Assembly (NCBI RefSeq): GCF_039540195.1 | Contig: NZ_BAABEO010000012.1 | Coordinates: forward strand, 124,001 to 188,000 | Direction of reading: 5' to 3' | Length of the DNA: 64,000 bases | From: Zafaria ginkgonis | Lineage (GTDB): Bacteria > Actinomycetota > Actinomycetes > Actinomycetales > Micrococcaceae | Part shown: positions 42,560 to 50,862 of the stretch, one piece after another | Layout of the letters: the number at the start of each line of letters is the position of its first letter | Position numbering within the stretch: the first letter of the stretch is position 1 | Notes under the pieces: model-generated | Database searches by the model: none | What the model saw: the letters and a program-made list of their open reading frames with translations, nothing else | What the model was told of the DNA's origin: nothing | Translations under genes and position numbers: made by a program

Positions 42560-43873
42560 TCAGGCCTCGTCGACGTATTCGGTGGGGATGACCGGCTCGC
42601 CGCGGTGCAGGCGACGGGCGATGCCGGGCATTTCCTGGATGCTGTCGTGGTGGCGCTGCGTGGCCCGCACGACCCCCTCGGCTCCGGTCCAGCCCGGCAG
42701 CACCTCGCCGCCGCGGACGAACTGGCGCAGCAGCAGCCGGTCGTTGGCGTCGGCCAGCGGGACCTCGCCGATGCCGACCAGCTCGGCGGTGGCCCGGCCG
42801 CGCTCGTTGAGCCGGCGCAGCGCGAATTTGCGCCCCCCGACGCTGCCCTTGCCCTTGGCGGCCTTCGCCACGTCGCCCCAGGCGCCGTCGTCGTTCTGGC
42901 GGCTGACCAGCTTGTACACCATGGACGCGGTGGGGGCCCCGGACCCGGTCACCAGCGCGGTGCCGACGCCGTAGGCATCCACCGGCGCGGACTGCAGGGC
43001 GGCGATCGCGTGCTCGTCCAGGTCGGAGGTCACCATGATGCGGGTGTCCTCGTTGCCGAGGTCATCGAGCAGGTCGCGCACCCAGCGCGCCTGCTCCACC
43101 AGGTCCCCGGAGTCCAGGCGCACGGCACCCAACTCCGGGCCGGCCACCTCGACGGCGGTGCGCACGCCCTGCTCGACGTCGTAGGTGTCCACCAGCAGCG
43201 TGGTGTCCGCGCCGAAGGAGGCGACCTGCGCCTCGAAGGCCGCGCGCTCGGAATCGTGCAGCAGCGTGAAGGCGTGCGCTGCGGTGCCGATGGTCTTCAC
43301 CCCGTAGCGGAGCCCGGCCTCCAGATTCGAGGTGCTGCCGAACCCGGCGATGACCGCCGCCCGGGCCGCGGCCACCGCGGACTCCTCGTGGGTGCGCCGC
43401 GAGCCCATCTCCACGCAGGGGCGGGAACCGGCGGCGGCGCACATCCGCGACGCGGCCGAGGCGATCGCGGAGTCGTGGTTGAGCACCGACAGGATGAACG
43501 TCTCCAGCACGCAGGCCTCGGCGAACGTCGACTCGACGATCAGCACGGGGGAGCCCGGGAAGTAGATCTCTCCCTCCGCGTACCCGTGGATGTCCCCGGT
43601 GAACCGGAAATCCGCCAGGTAGTCCAGGGTCTGCCGGTCCACCACGTTGGCCCGCTCCAGGAACTCCAGCTGCTCCTGGCCGAAGCGGAAGTGCTCCAGC
43701 CCCTCGAGGATGCGCCCGGTGCCGGCCACCACGCCGTAGCGCCGGCCCTCCGGCAGGCGGCGGGCAAAGACCTCGAACACCGACTGGCGCTGCGCCGTCC
43801 CCGCCCGGAGCGAGGCCTGGAGCATCGTCAGCTCGTAGTGGTCGGTGAAGAGCGAGGTGGGCTGCTGCCACAT
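42560..43873 (-). CDS. pncB: Nicotinate phosphoribosyltransferase
   Basis: A 437-residue enzyme joining nicotinate to PRPP in NAD salvage. It has the N-terminal TSLFTDHYELTM, the catalytic-histidine region SRRTHEESAVAAARAA and FGSTSNLEAGLRYG, and the phosphate-binding VRLDSGDL with GVGTALVTG. The ATG follows GAGGAGT. A TAGAGT -10 (43951-43956, minus strand) gives a leader of about 70 nt. It is divergent from clpS and convergent with the helicase gene; M. tuberculosis pncB1 is likewise next to clpS. Confidence 0.95.
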   Translation of the reverse strand: MWQQPTSLFTDHYELTMLQASLRAGTAQRQSVFEVFARRLPEGRRYGVVAGTGRILEGLEHFRFGQEQLEFLERANVVDRQTLDYLADFRFTGDIHGYAEGEIYFPGSPVLIVESTFAEACVLETFILSVLNHDSAIASAASRMCAAAGSRPCVEMGSRRTHEESAVAAARAAVIAGFGSTSNLEAGLRYGVKTIGTAAHAFTLLHDSERAAFEAQVASFGADTTLLVDTYDVEQGVRTAVEVAGPELGAVRLDSGDLVEQARWVRDLLDDLGNEDTRIMVTSDLDEHAIAALQSAPVDAYGVGTALVTGSGAPTASMVYKLVSRQNDDGAWGDVAKAAKGKGSVGGRKFALRRLNERGRATAELVGIGEVPLADANDRLLLRQFVRGGEVLPGWTGAEGVVRATQRHHDSIQEMPGIARRLHRGEPVIPTEYVDEA

Positions 43874-44005
43874 GGCGGGGGGACTCCTCGGGTCGGGGTG
43901 CGTGCGAAGGGACGGCCCCGCGCGCGAACGGCAGGGCGGCCCCGCAACACACTCTATCCGGGGCGCCCGCGGGATCCGGCGCCTCGCCGGAACCCGCCGC
44001 GGACG

Positions 44006-44011
44006 TAGAAT
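44006..44011 (+). promoter_or_regulatory. clpS -10 element (leaderless)
   Basis: TAGAAT, six bases (GGGGGC), then ATG 44018. Confidence 0.6.
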
Positions 44012-44017
44012 GGGGGC

Positions 44018-44323
44018 ATGCCAATTGCGACCGCGCGGACCGATGTCCTGCCCCGCCCGGAGACGGAGGGGGCGACCCTGACCGAGACCCCCTACGTCCT
44101 GATCGTCTGGAACGACCCGGTCAACCTCATGAGCTACGTCAGCTTCGTCTTCCGCAGCCACTTCGGCTACAGCGAGGCCAAGGCGAACGAGCTGATGCTC
44201 GAGGTCCACCACCAGGGCCGCTCCGTGGTGTCCACGGGCACCCGGGAAAAGATCGAGGCTGACGTCGCGGCCATGCACGGCTACGGCCTCTGGGCCACCT
44301 TCCAGCGGGCGGACCAGGCCTGA
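44018..44323 (+). CDS. clpS: ATP-dependent Clp protease adaptor ClpS
   Basis: A 101-residue N-degron adaptor that delivers proteins with Leu, Phe, Tyr or Trp N-termini to ClpCP. The core YVLIVWNDPVNLMSYVSFVF holds the binding-pocket Asn-Asp; ANELMLEVHHQGRSVV and the KIEADVAAMHGYGLWATF ending are complete. The N-terminal 24 residues are the flexible extension. DUF2017 follows after 3 bp, as in other actinobacteria. Confidence 0.95.
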   Translation: MPIATARTDVLPRPETEGATLTETPYVLIVWNDPVNLMSYVSFVFRSHFGYSEAKANELMLEVHHQGRSVVSTGTREKIEADVAAMHGYGLWATFQRADQA

Positions 44324-44326
44324 ACC

Positions 44327-44896
44327 GTGGCAAAGGCATTCAAGAACACCCGCCGCGGCATCACCTGCGAACTGGAGAAGGCCGAGCGCGACCTGCTGCG
44401 CGGCCTCTTCCAGGACATCGTCACCCTGCTGGAGCCCGAGCGCACCGACGACGAGGACCCGCTCTGGGCCCTCGTGGGCATGGACCCCAACGCCCATGCC
44501 GAGCACTTCCCGGTCCCGCGCGACCGCGCCGAACTGCGCCTGCTGCCCGATGCTGTCCAGGGCGACGCCGACGCCTCCCTGGAGTTCCGCCGGCTCACCG
44601 AACGCGGGCTGCGCGAACGCAAGGTTGGGGGCCTGCGCGCCGCCGCGCTTGCCGTCGAAACCTCGCCGCTGCTGCTGTCCCCGCCGGCCGCCGCGCAGTT
44701 CGCCGCGGCCCTGAACGACGTGCGCCTGGTCCTGGCCGAACGGCTGGGCCTGGAAACCGAGGACGATGCCGAGCGCATCCACGACATCGACGACTGGAGC
44801 GGGGCGGACACCGTCGAGGAGTACCTGGCGCTGGTCTACAACTTCGTCACCTGGCTGCAGGAATCCCTGATGCAGGCCCTGCTGCAGACCCTGTGA
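44327..44896 (+). CDS. DUF2017 family protein
   Basis: A 189-residue, probably all-helical soluble protein, starting at GTG 44327, 3 bp after clpS. ITCELEKAERDLLRGLFQDIVTLL near the start and VEEYLALVYNFVTWLQESLMQALL at the end are the conserved helices. This is the family that follows clpS in actinobacteria (Rv1332), where some members are called transcriptional regulators on weak grounds. The pairing suggests a part in ClpS-linked proteolysis; unproven. Confidence 0.85.
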   Translation: MAKAFKNTRRGITCELEKAERDLLRGLFQDIVTLLEPERTDDEDPLWALVGMDPNAHAEHFPVPRDRAELRLLPDAVQGDADASLEFRRLTERGLRERKVGGLRAAALAVETSPLLLSPPAAAQFAAALNDVRLVLAERLGLETEDDAERIHDIDDWSGADTVEEYLALVYNFVTWLQESLMQALLQTL

Positions 44897-44973
44897 GCGC
44901 GGTCCCGGACACGGCCGCCCCCCGGGACGCCATGTACGGCGGGGCGGCCGCGACGCAGTATTCTCGGTAGACC

Positions 44974-45981
44974 ATGACTACTGCTTCCGGCCCGCGCCCC
45001 ACCGCGGAGACGGCGACTTCGCCGCGTGCCGCGGCGCCCCTGGGAATCTTCGATTCCGGCGTCGGCGGCCTCACCGTCTCGCGTGCGATCATCGACCAGC
45101 TCCCCTCCGAGTCCACGCTCTACGTCGGCGACACCGCCAACGGGCCCTACGGCCCGCTTCCGATCGCCGAAGTCCGCGCCAACGCGCTGGGCGTGATGGA
45201 CGAACTCGTCGATTCCGGCGTGAAGCTGCTGGTCATCGCCTGCAACTCGGCCTCCGCGGCGGTGCTGCGCGACGCCCGCGAACGCTACACCGCCCGCTAC
45301 GGCATCCCCGTGGTGGAAGTGATCCAGCCGGCCGTGCGCCGCGCCGTCGCCGCCACCCGCAACGGCAGGGTCGGCGTGATCGGCACCCTCGCCACCGTCG
45401 GCTCGCGCGCCTACGACGACGCCTTCGCCGCCGCGCCCCACCTGGAGATCGCCTCCGCGGCCTGCCCACGCTTCGTCGAGTTCGTCGAGCAGGGCATCAC
45501 CACCGGGCCGGAACTGCTGGAGACCGCCGAGGAGTACCTGGCCCCGCTCAAGCGCGCCGGCGTGGACACCCTGGTCCTGGGCTGCACCCACTACCCGCTG
45601 CTCACCGGCATCATCTCCTACGTGATGGGCGACGGCGTCACCCTGGTCTCCAGCGCCGAGGAGACGGCCAAGGACGTCTACGGGGCCCTGCTGCGCAACG
45701 GCCTGTCCCGTCCCGGCGGGACCGAGCCCACCCACCACTTCATGGCCACCGGGGACGCCGCCTCGTTCGAGGTGCTCGCCCGCCGCTTCCTGGGCCCCGA
45801 GGTGCTCGGCGTCGAGCAGGTCGACCACGTGTCCGCCCGCTATCCCACCGGGTCCCTGGCGCGCGTCACCCCCGAGATGATCGCCCGGGCCAAGGCCCGC
45901 AGCGGCGGCCCGCGGCCCGCGGACCCGCCCTTCAGCCCGCGCTCGGACAGCGCCGCCAGCGTCCCGGGAGGACTCGCATGA
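44974..45981 (+). CDS. murI: Glutamate racemase
   Basis: A 335-residue cofactor-independent racemase that makes D-glutamate for peptidoglycan. The two catalytic cysteines are C90 (VIACNSAS) and C204 (LGCTHYPLL); GIFDSGVGGLTVSRA gives the first active-site loop. It is about 60 residues longer than usual, with an N-terminal Thr/Ala tail and a C-terminal tail rich in Arg, Pro and Ser. A TATTCT -10 (44959-44964) lies close to ATG 44974. Overlaps the next gene by ATGA. Confidence 0.95.
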   Translation: MTTASGPRPTAETATSPRAAAPLGIFDSGVGGLTVSRAIIDQLPSESTLYVGDTANGPYGPLPIAEVRANALGVMDELVDSGVKLLVIACNSASAAVLRDARERYTARYGIPVVEVIQPAVRRAVAATRNGRVGVIGTLATVGSRAYDDAFAAAPHLEIASAACPRFVEFVEQGITTGPELLETAEEYLAPLKRAGVDTLVLGCTHYPLLTGIISYVMGDGVTLVSSAEETAKDVYGALLRNGLSRPGGTEPTHHFMATGDAASFEVLARRFLGPEVLGVEQVDHVSARYPTGSLARVTPEMIARAKARSGGPRPADPPFSPRSDSAASVPGGLA

Positions 45982-46844
45982 AGCTGACCATCATCGGCTG
46001 CACCGGATCGTTTCCGGGGCCCGGCTCACCCGCCTCCTGCTACCTGGTGACGGCGCACGACGGCGAGCGGCCGTGGCGGATCCTGCTGGACCTGGGCAGC
46101 GGTGCCCTGGGCGTCCTGCAGCGCTACGCCGACATCAAGGACCTCGACGGCATCTTCGTGTCCCACCTGCACCCGGACCATTGCATGGACCTGTGCGGCC
46201 TGCACGTGGCCATCCACTGGGATCCTGCCGGATGGGGCCGCGACCGCATGCTGGTGTGGGGCCCGGCCGCGACCGCGGACCGGATCGCCACCGCCTACGG
46301 GCTGCCGCTGGACCCGGGCATGCACGAGGACTTCGACTTCCGTTCCTGGACGCCGCGTGAGCCGGTCCGGATCGGCCCCTTCACCATCACCCCCTACCCG
46401 GTGCGCCACCCCATCGAGGAGGCCTACGCCCTGCGCGTGGAGGCGACCGAGCCGCTGGCCGACGGCAGCATCCGCACCTCGGTGCTGGCGTACTCCGGCG
46501 ACACGGACACCTGCGCGGAGCTGGTCGAGTCCGCCCGCGAAGCGGACATGTTCCTCTGCGAGGCGGCGTTCGAGGAGGGCCGCGACGACGCCATCGACGG
46601 CGTGCACCTGACCGGCAAGCGGGCCGGCCAGATGGCCACCGAGGCGGCCGCGCGGCGCCTGCTGCTGACGCACATCCCGGTCTGGACGGACATTAACACC
46701 GTCGTCGACGAGGCCAAGGAGGTCTACGACGGCTCGATCGCCGTGGCGGTCTCCGGGGTGACCTACGGCGTGTGGACGGGGGACCGGCTGGGCGATCCGA
46801 AGACCGGGTCCGTCCGGGCCGTCCCCAATCCGCCGGGCACCTAG
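45978..46844 (+). CDS. Metallo-beta-lactamase-fold hydrolase, Rv1339-type cyclic nucleotide phosphodiesterase
   Basis: A 288-residue metallo-beta-lactamase fold enzyme with the dinuclear site H63-L-H65-P-D67-H68, a further ligand in PYPVRHP, YSGDTD, and LLLTHIPVW. Sequence and position (murI, this gene, rph, rdgB) match Rv1339 of M. tuberculosis, reported to be an atypical class II phosphodiesterase that lowers cAMP. I infer the same activity here. ATGA overlap with murI shows translational coupling. Alternative: an RNase Z-like nuclease, less likely because RNase Z substrate-recognition features are absent. Confidence 0.85.
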   Translation: MKLTIIGCTGSFPGPGSPASCYLVTAHDGERPWRILLDLGSGALGVLQRYADIKDLDGIFVSHLHPDHCMDLCGLHVAIHWDPAGWGRDRMLVWGPAATADRIATAYGLPLDPGMHEDFDFRSWTPREPVRIGPFTITPYPVRHPIEEAYALRVEATEPLADGSIRTSVLAYSGDTDTCAELVESAREADMFLCEAAFEEGRDDAIDGVHLTGKRAGQMATEAAARRLLLTHIPVWTDINTVVDEAKEVYDGSIAVAVSGVTYGVWTGDRLGDPKTGSVRAVPNPPGT

Positions 46845-46847
46845 CCT

Positions 46848-46948
46848 CGGCGCCCCAAAGCGTCGTCGGCGCCTCCCCAACCTCGCTGCGCTCGGCCGGC
46901 GCCCCAAAGCGTCGTCGGCGCCTCCCCAACCTCGCTGCGCTCGGCCGG
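46848..46948 (+). repeat. 49-bp intergenic tandem repeat
   Basis: Two exact copies of a 49-bp unit start at 46848 and 46897, plus the first few bases of a third. Each contains CGGCGCCCCAAAGCGTCG and CCTCGCTGCGCTCGG. GGCGCC palindromes at both ends of the CCAAAGCGTCGTC segment allow a hairpin in each copy. The array fills the gap between the phosphodiesterase-like gene and rph. Confidence 0.93.
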
Positions 46949-46962
46949 GGCCCCTCGGCGCC

Positions 46963-46968
46963 TAGACT
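46963..46968 (+). promoter_or_regulatory. rph -10 element
   Basis: TAGACT ends 7 bp before ATG 46976 with no ribosome binding site, so rph is probably read from a leaderless or near-leaderless mRNA starting just after the 49-bp repeats. Confidence 0.5.
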
Positions 46969-46975
46969 TGGGTCC

Positions 46976-47730
<755 letters not shown>

Positions 47731-47734
<4 letters not shown>

Positions 47735-48393
47735 GCGGCGCCCCCGTGCTGGTACTGGCCACCCGCAACCAAGGCAAGCTGCGCGAGCTGCGCGACCTGC
47801 TGCGCGGGCAGGTCCCCGGTCTGGACGTGGACACCCAGGTCATCGACGCCGAGTCCGCAGGCGCCCCGGACGTCGCCGAAACCGGGAAGACCTTCGCCGA
47901 GAACTCGCTGCTCAAGGCTCGCGCCGTGGCCGAGGCCACCGGGCTGGTCGCCATTGCCGATGACTCCGGCCTGGCCGTGGACGTCCTTGGCGGCGCGCCC
48001 GGGATCTTCTCCGCCCGCTGGGCCGGGACCCACGGCAACGACGCCGCCAACCTGCAGCTGCTGCTGGACCAGCTCTCCGACATCGGCGAGGAGCACCGCG
48101 GGGCGGCGTTCGTCTGCGCCGCGGCACTGGCCGTGCCGGGCGGCACGGAGCACGTCGAATCCGGCCGCCTCGAGGGCACCCTGTTGACCGCGCCGCGGGG
48201 CAGCGGCGGCTTCGGCTACGACCCGATCCTGCGGCCGGCCGGACTGGACGTCAGCTGCGCCGAGCTCACCTCGGAGGAAAAGAACGCCATCAGCCACCGC
48301 GGCCAGGCGTTCCGGGCGCTGCTGCCGCACATTGTCGCCGCCCTGGGAGCCGCGGCGCCGGAGGACACCGACGACCGGCCCGAGGCCGGGTAG
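47731..48393 (+). CDS. rdgB: XTP/dITP diphosphatase (RdgB/HAM1 family)
   Basis: A 220-residue house-cleaning enzyme hydrolysing dITP and XTP to prevent base misincorporation. LATRNQGKLRELRDLL, ETGKTFAENSLLKA, ADDSGLAVDVLGGAPGIFSARWAG, GSGGFGYDPIL and ISHRGQAFRAL are all intact. ATG 47731 overlaps the rph stop (ATGA), the conserved rph-rdgB pairing. Confidence 0.96.
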
Positions 48394-48405
48394 CCGGCGT
48401 GAGTC

Positions 48406-48438
48406 GTTGGCCACACGCCCTCAGGCCGTGCGGCCAAC
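48406..48438 (+). terminator. Hairpin after rdgB
   Basis: GTTGGCC (48406-48412) and GGCCAAC (48432-48438) plus an inner CACG/CGTG form a stem with one internal mismatch, 12 bp after the rdgB stop. It may terminate the murI-to-rdgB transcript. Confidence 0.5.
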
Positions 48439-48462
48439 CTCCAGCCGGGTAGGGCACACTGG

Positions 48463-49158
48463 ATGGTGATGAATACGACGATCATGACCCAAGCTGCCCA
48501 GGACCCTGCCGCATCGGGCGGCTTCCTCACCGACCTCGCGGACTGGGCGGTGGGGCTGATGGAGGTCATCGGCGCCCCGGGCGCCGGACTGGCGATCGCG
48601 CTGGAGAACCTGTTCCCGCCGCTGCCGTCCGAGGTCATCCTGCCGCTGGCCGGCTTCACCGCCAGCCGCGGCTCGTTCACCCTTTTCGAGGCGCTGTTCT
48701 GGACCACCCTGGGGTCGATCCTCGGCGCCGTCGCGCTGTATTGGGTGGGCCGGGCGCTGGGCCGCGAACGCACCCGGTGGCTGTTCGCGAAGCTGCCGCT
48801 GGTCGACGTCAACGACGTGGACAAGGTGGAGTCCTGGTTCGACCGCCACGGCGCCAAGGCCGTGTTCTTCGGCCGCATGATCCCCATCTTCCGCAGCCTG
48901 ATCTCCATCCCGGCTGGCGTCACCGCCATGCCCCAGTGGAAGTTCATCGGACTCACCAGCCTGGGCAGCCTGATCTGGAACTCGATCTTCGTGCTGGCCG
49001 GCTTCTACCTGGGCGAGAGCTGGCACCTCGTGGAGGAGTACGTCGGCGTCTTCCAGAAGATCGTCATCGTTGCCGTGGTGCTCTACCTGGCGTTCTTCGT
49101 CTTCAACAAGATCCGCAAGGCCCGCGCCAAGCGCGCCGCCCACGTTTCCCCCGAGTGA
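48463..49158 (+). CDS. DedA family membrane protein
   Basis: A 231-residue DedA/VTT-family protein. Diagnostic sites: ENLFPPLPSEVILPLAGF near residue 49, the GRMIPIFRSLISIPAGVTAM segment with its conserved arginine, and WNSIFVLAGFYLGE. Members are linked to undecaprenyl phosphate or phospholipid flipping and to proton-motive-force homeostasis. Start uncertain among ATG 48463, GTG 48466 and ATG 48469; no ribosome binding site is visible. It overlaps the downstream exonuclease gene by 4 bp (GTGA) if the latter starts at 49155. Confidence 0.9.
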   Translation: MVMNTTIMTQAAQDPAASGGFLTDLADWAVGLMEVIGAPGAGLAIALENLFPPLPSEVILPLAGFTASRGSFTLFEALFWTTLGSILGAVALYWVGRALGRERTRWLFAKLPLVDVNDVDKVESWFDRHGAKAVFFGRMIPIFRSLISIPAGVTAMPQWKFIGLTSLGSLIWNSIFVLAGFYLGESWHLVEEYVGVFQKIVIVAVVLYLAFFVFNKIRKARAKRAAHVSPE

Positions 49159-50174
49159 GCGCCGCGGGCATGGCATACGACTTCACCGCGATCGACTTCG
49201 AGACGGCCAACGGATTCCGCGGCTCCGCCTGCAGCGTCGGCCTCACCCGGGTCCGCGACGGGCGGATCGTCGAGGAGGGGTACTGGCTCATGCGCCCGCC
49301 GGAGGGCTACGACCACTTCGACCCGCGCAACGTGCAGATCCACGGCATCACCCCCGAGGCGGTGGCCGCTTCCCCGCGCTTCGGGGAGGTGTTCGGCCAG
49401 ATCGCCGGATTCATCGGCACGGACACCCTGGTGGCGCACAACGCGGCCTTCGACCTGGGCGTGATCCGCTCCGCCCTGGAGGTCTCCGAGCTGTCCGGTC
49501 CGGCCTACGAGTTCGCCTGCACCGTGAAGCTGTCCCGCAAGAGCTATTCGCTGCCCTCCTACTCGCTGCCGTTCGTGGCCGAGGCGGCGGGTTCGCCGCT
49601 GGAAAACCACCACGACGCCGGAGCTGACGCGCGCGCCTGCGCGGGGATCATGATCGACCTGGGCCGCCGGCACGGGGGCGGATCGGTGGCGGCCGTCGCC
49701 GCCGAGCTGGGCGTGGCCCTCGGCCACGCCCCGGCCTACACCCCCGGGGACCCGCTGTCCAAGGCGACGGCGGGCGCGAAGGGCTGGCGCAGCGCCGGGC
49801 ACCAGGTGCCGGCACGGCAGGACTGGGCCCTGTGGCCGCAGGAGGGGGAGAACCCCGACCCCAACCCGGAAGCCGACCCGGCCCATCCGCTGTTCGGGGA
49901 GCTGGTGGTGTTCACCGGCAACCTGGCCATCAGCCGCCAGGACGCCAAGAACCGGGCGGCCAACGCGGGAGCCCACACGGCCAGTCGCGTCACCCGCTCC
50001 ACCACGGTCCTGGTGGTCGGCGACGGCTTCGCCGCAGCCGACCTGCGCACCGGGCGCCTGACCGCCAAGGCCCAGCGCGTGCTGCGCATGCAGGAGACCG
50101 GGACGCCGATCTCCATCCTCTCCGAGGGGGAGTTCCTCCAGATGGTCGGGGGATCCTGGCCGCAGGGCCTCTAG
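49155..50174 (+). CDS. DnaQ-like 3'-5' exonuclease with C-terminal BRCT domain
   Basis: A 339-residue protein. The N-terminal DEDDh exonuclease (about residues 5-175) shows AIDFETA (first two acids), HNAAFD, and the H-D pair of ENHHDAGADARA. The C-terminal part (about 240-335) is a BRCT fold: LVVFTGNLAISRQDAKNRAANAG...VTRSTTVLVVGD. The middle is Pro/Asp/Glu-rich. Such Exo-BRCT proteins are seen in actinobacteria and are thought to act in repair or DNA-end trimming. GTG 49155 overlaps the DedA stop; ATG 49170 is the alternative. DUF4395 follows after 4 bp. Confidence 0.9.
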   Translation: MSAAGMAYDFTAIDFETANGFRGSACSVGLTRVRDGRIVEEGYWLMRPPEGYDHFDPRNVQIHGITPEAVAASPRFGEVFGQIAGFIGTDTLVAHNAAFDLGVIRSALEVSELSGPAYEFACTVKLSRKSYSLPSYSLPFVAEAAGSPLENHHDAGADARACAGIMIDLGRRHGGGSVAAVAAELGVALGHAPAYTPGDPLSKATAGAKGWRSAGHQVPARQDWALWPQEGENPDPNPEADPAHPLFGELVVFTGNLAISRQDAKNRAANAGAHTASRVTRSTTVLVVGDGFAAADLRTGRLTAKAQRVLRMQETGTPISILSEGEFLQMVGGSWPQGL

Positions 50175-50178
50175 CCCG

Positions 50179-50622
50179 ATGGGCGCCCCCGCCCTGGGGC
50201 GGTTCTTCGCCTTCCCCAACCCCGTGAACGAATACGCGGCGCGCCTCACCGCGGCCCTGGTCCTGGTCTTCGGCCTGGCCATCGCCGCCACCGGGGCGGG
50301 GTGGCTGCTGTGGGTGCTGGCGTTCGGCTTCCTGCTGCGGGTGCTGTGGGGGCCGCGGTTCTCCCCGCTCGCGCTGTTGGCCACCCGGGTGATCGCTCCC
50401 CGGCTGGGCCGCACGCGGCTGGTGCCCGGTCCGCCCAAGCGCTTCGCCCAGGGCGTGGGCCTGGTGGTGAGTCTGGCGGCCGCGGTGCTGTTCACGGCGG
50501 GGCTGGAGACCGCCGCGTGGGTGACCCTGGCCGCGCTGCTGGCGGCCGCCGCACTGGAGGCCTTCGCGGGGTTCTGCCTCGGCTGCGCGATCTTTGCCCG
50601 GTTCCGGGCCGCCGCTCGTTAA
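50179..50622 (+). CDS. DUF4395 family membrane protein
   Basis: A 147-residue protein with four membrane segments in two pairs (about 20-60 and 90-130). FPNPVNEYAARLTA at the start, GPPKRFAQGVG in the loop and the end motif FCLGCAIF are the DUF4395 signature. The CxxxC-like FCLGC could bind a metal or be redox active. Function unknown; DUF4395 proteins often sit near rhodanese or thioredoxin genes. It lies 4 bp after the exonuclease gene. Confidence 0.85.
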   Translation: MGAPALGRFFAFPNPVNEYAARLTAALVLVFGLAIAATGAGWLLWVLAFGFLLRVLWGPRFSPLALLATRVIAPRLGRTRLVPGPPKRFAQGVGLVVSLAAAVLFTAGLETAAWVTLAALLAAAALEAFAGFCLGCAIFARFRAAAR

Positions 50623-50664
50623 CACAGCCACAACACAGCAATAACACAGGAATAACACTTCCTT
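50621..50664 (+). promoter_or_regulatory. Four 11-bp direct repeats upstream of the pls-like operon
   Basis: AACACAGCCAC, AACACAGCAAT, AACACAGGAAT and AACACTTCCTT follow one another with an exact 11-bp period, starting at the DUF4395 stop codon. ACACAGC-N4-ACACAGC has the same layout as the TCACAGC-N4-TCACAGC site of M. tuberculosis PhoP and the 11-nt direct repeats of Streptomyces PhoP boxes. I infer an OmpR/PhoP-type regulator site, about 125-165 bp upstream of the leader ORF. Confidence 0.6.
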
Positions 50665-50741
50665 AACGCCCGATGGCTTCCAATGGCAGGGAGCATTCGC
50701 AAACACCTGGTTGGAAATCTCGCACACATCTAGTTGGGGCA

Positions 50742-50766
50742 GGTGCGGCCACCCGTGGCCGGCACC
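50742..50766 (+). promoter_or_regulatory. Leader hairpin upstream of the 24-codon ORF
   Basis: GGTGCGGCCAC (50742-50752) pairs with GTGGCCGGCACC (50755-50766) through 11 base pairs with one bulged G. It ends 9 bp before the TAAGGGGA ribosome binding site of the leader ORF. It has no T-run; I see a 5' leader structure, not a plain terminator. Confidence 0.5.
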
Positions 50767-50787
50767 GTTGGGGGTAAGGGGACCGCC

Positions 50788-50862
50788 ATGACCGCACGAC
50801 ATGAGGCAATCGGCTGCGCACCGGAATGGGTGGCCCGGATCCAAACGGGGGCGTGGACATGA
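50788..50862 (+). CDS. Putative 24-residue leader peptide, translationally coupled to the pls-like gene
   Basis: ATG 50788 follows AAGGGGA (50776-50782) with good spacing and opens a 24-codon frame beginning MTARHEAIGC and ending ARIQTGAWT. Its TGA (50860-50862) overlaps the ATG of the synthetase gene (50859-50861) as ATGA, the standard overlap for translational coupling. The synthetase start itself has only a weak GGGGGC site. No membrane helix or run of one amino acid is visible, so classic attenuation is not obvious; Trp occurs twice and Arg twice. Could be a true small protein or a translation-coupling device. Confidence 0.5.
   Translation: MTARHEAIGCAPEWVARIQTGAWT

Noticed and set aside
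50667..50740. Two imperfect copies of ACAC...TAGTTGG/TGGTTGG upstream of the pls leader, considered as a second operator
   Set aside because: Spacing and sequence differ too much between the two copies to claim a site by eye.
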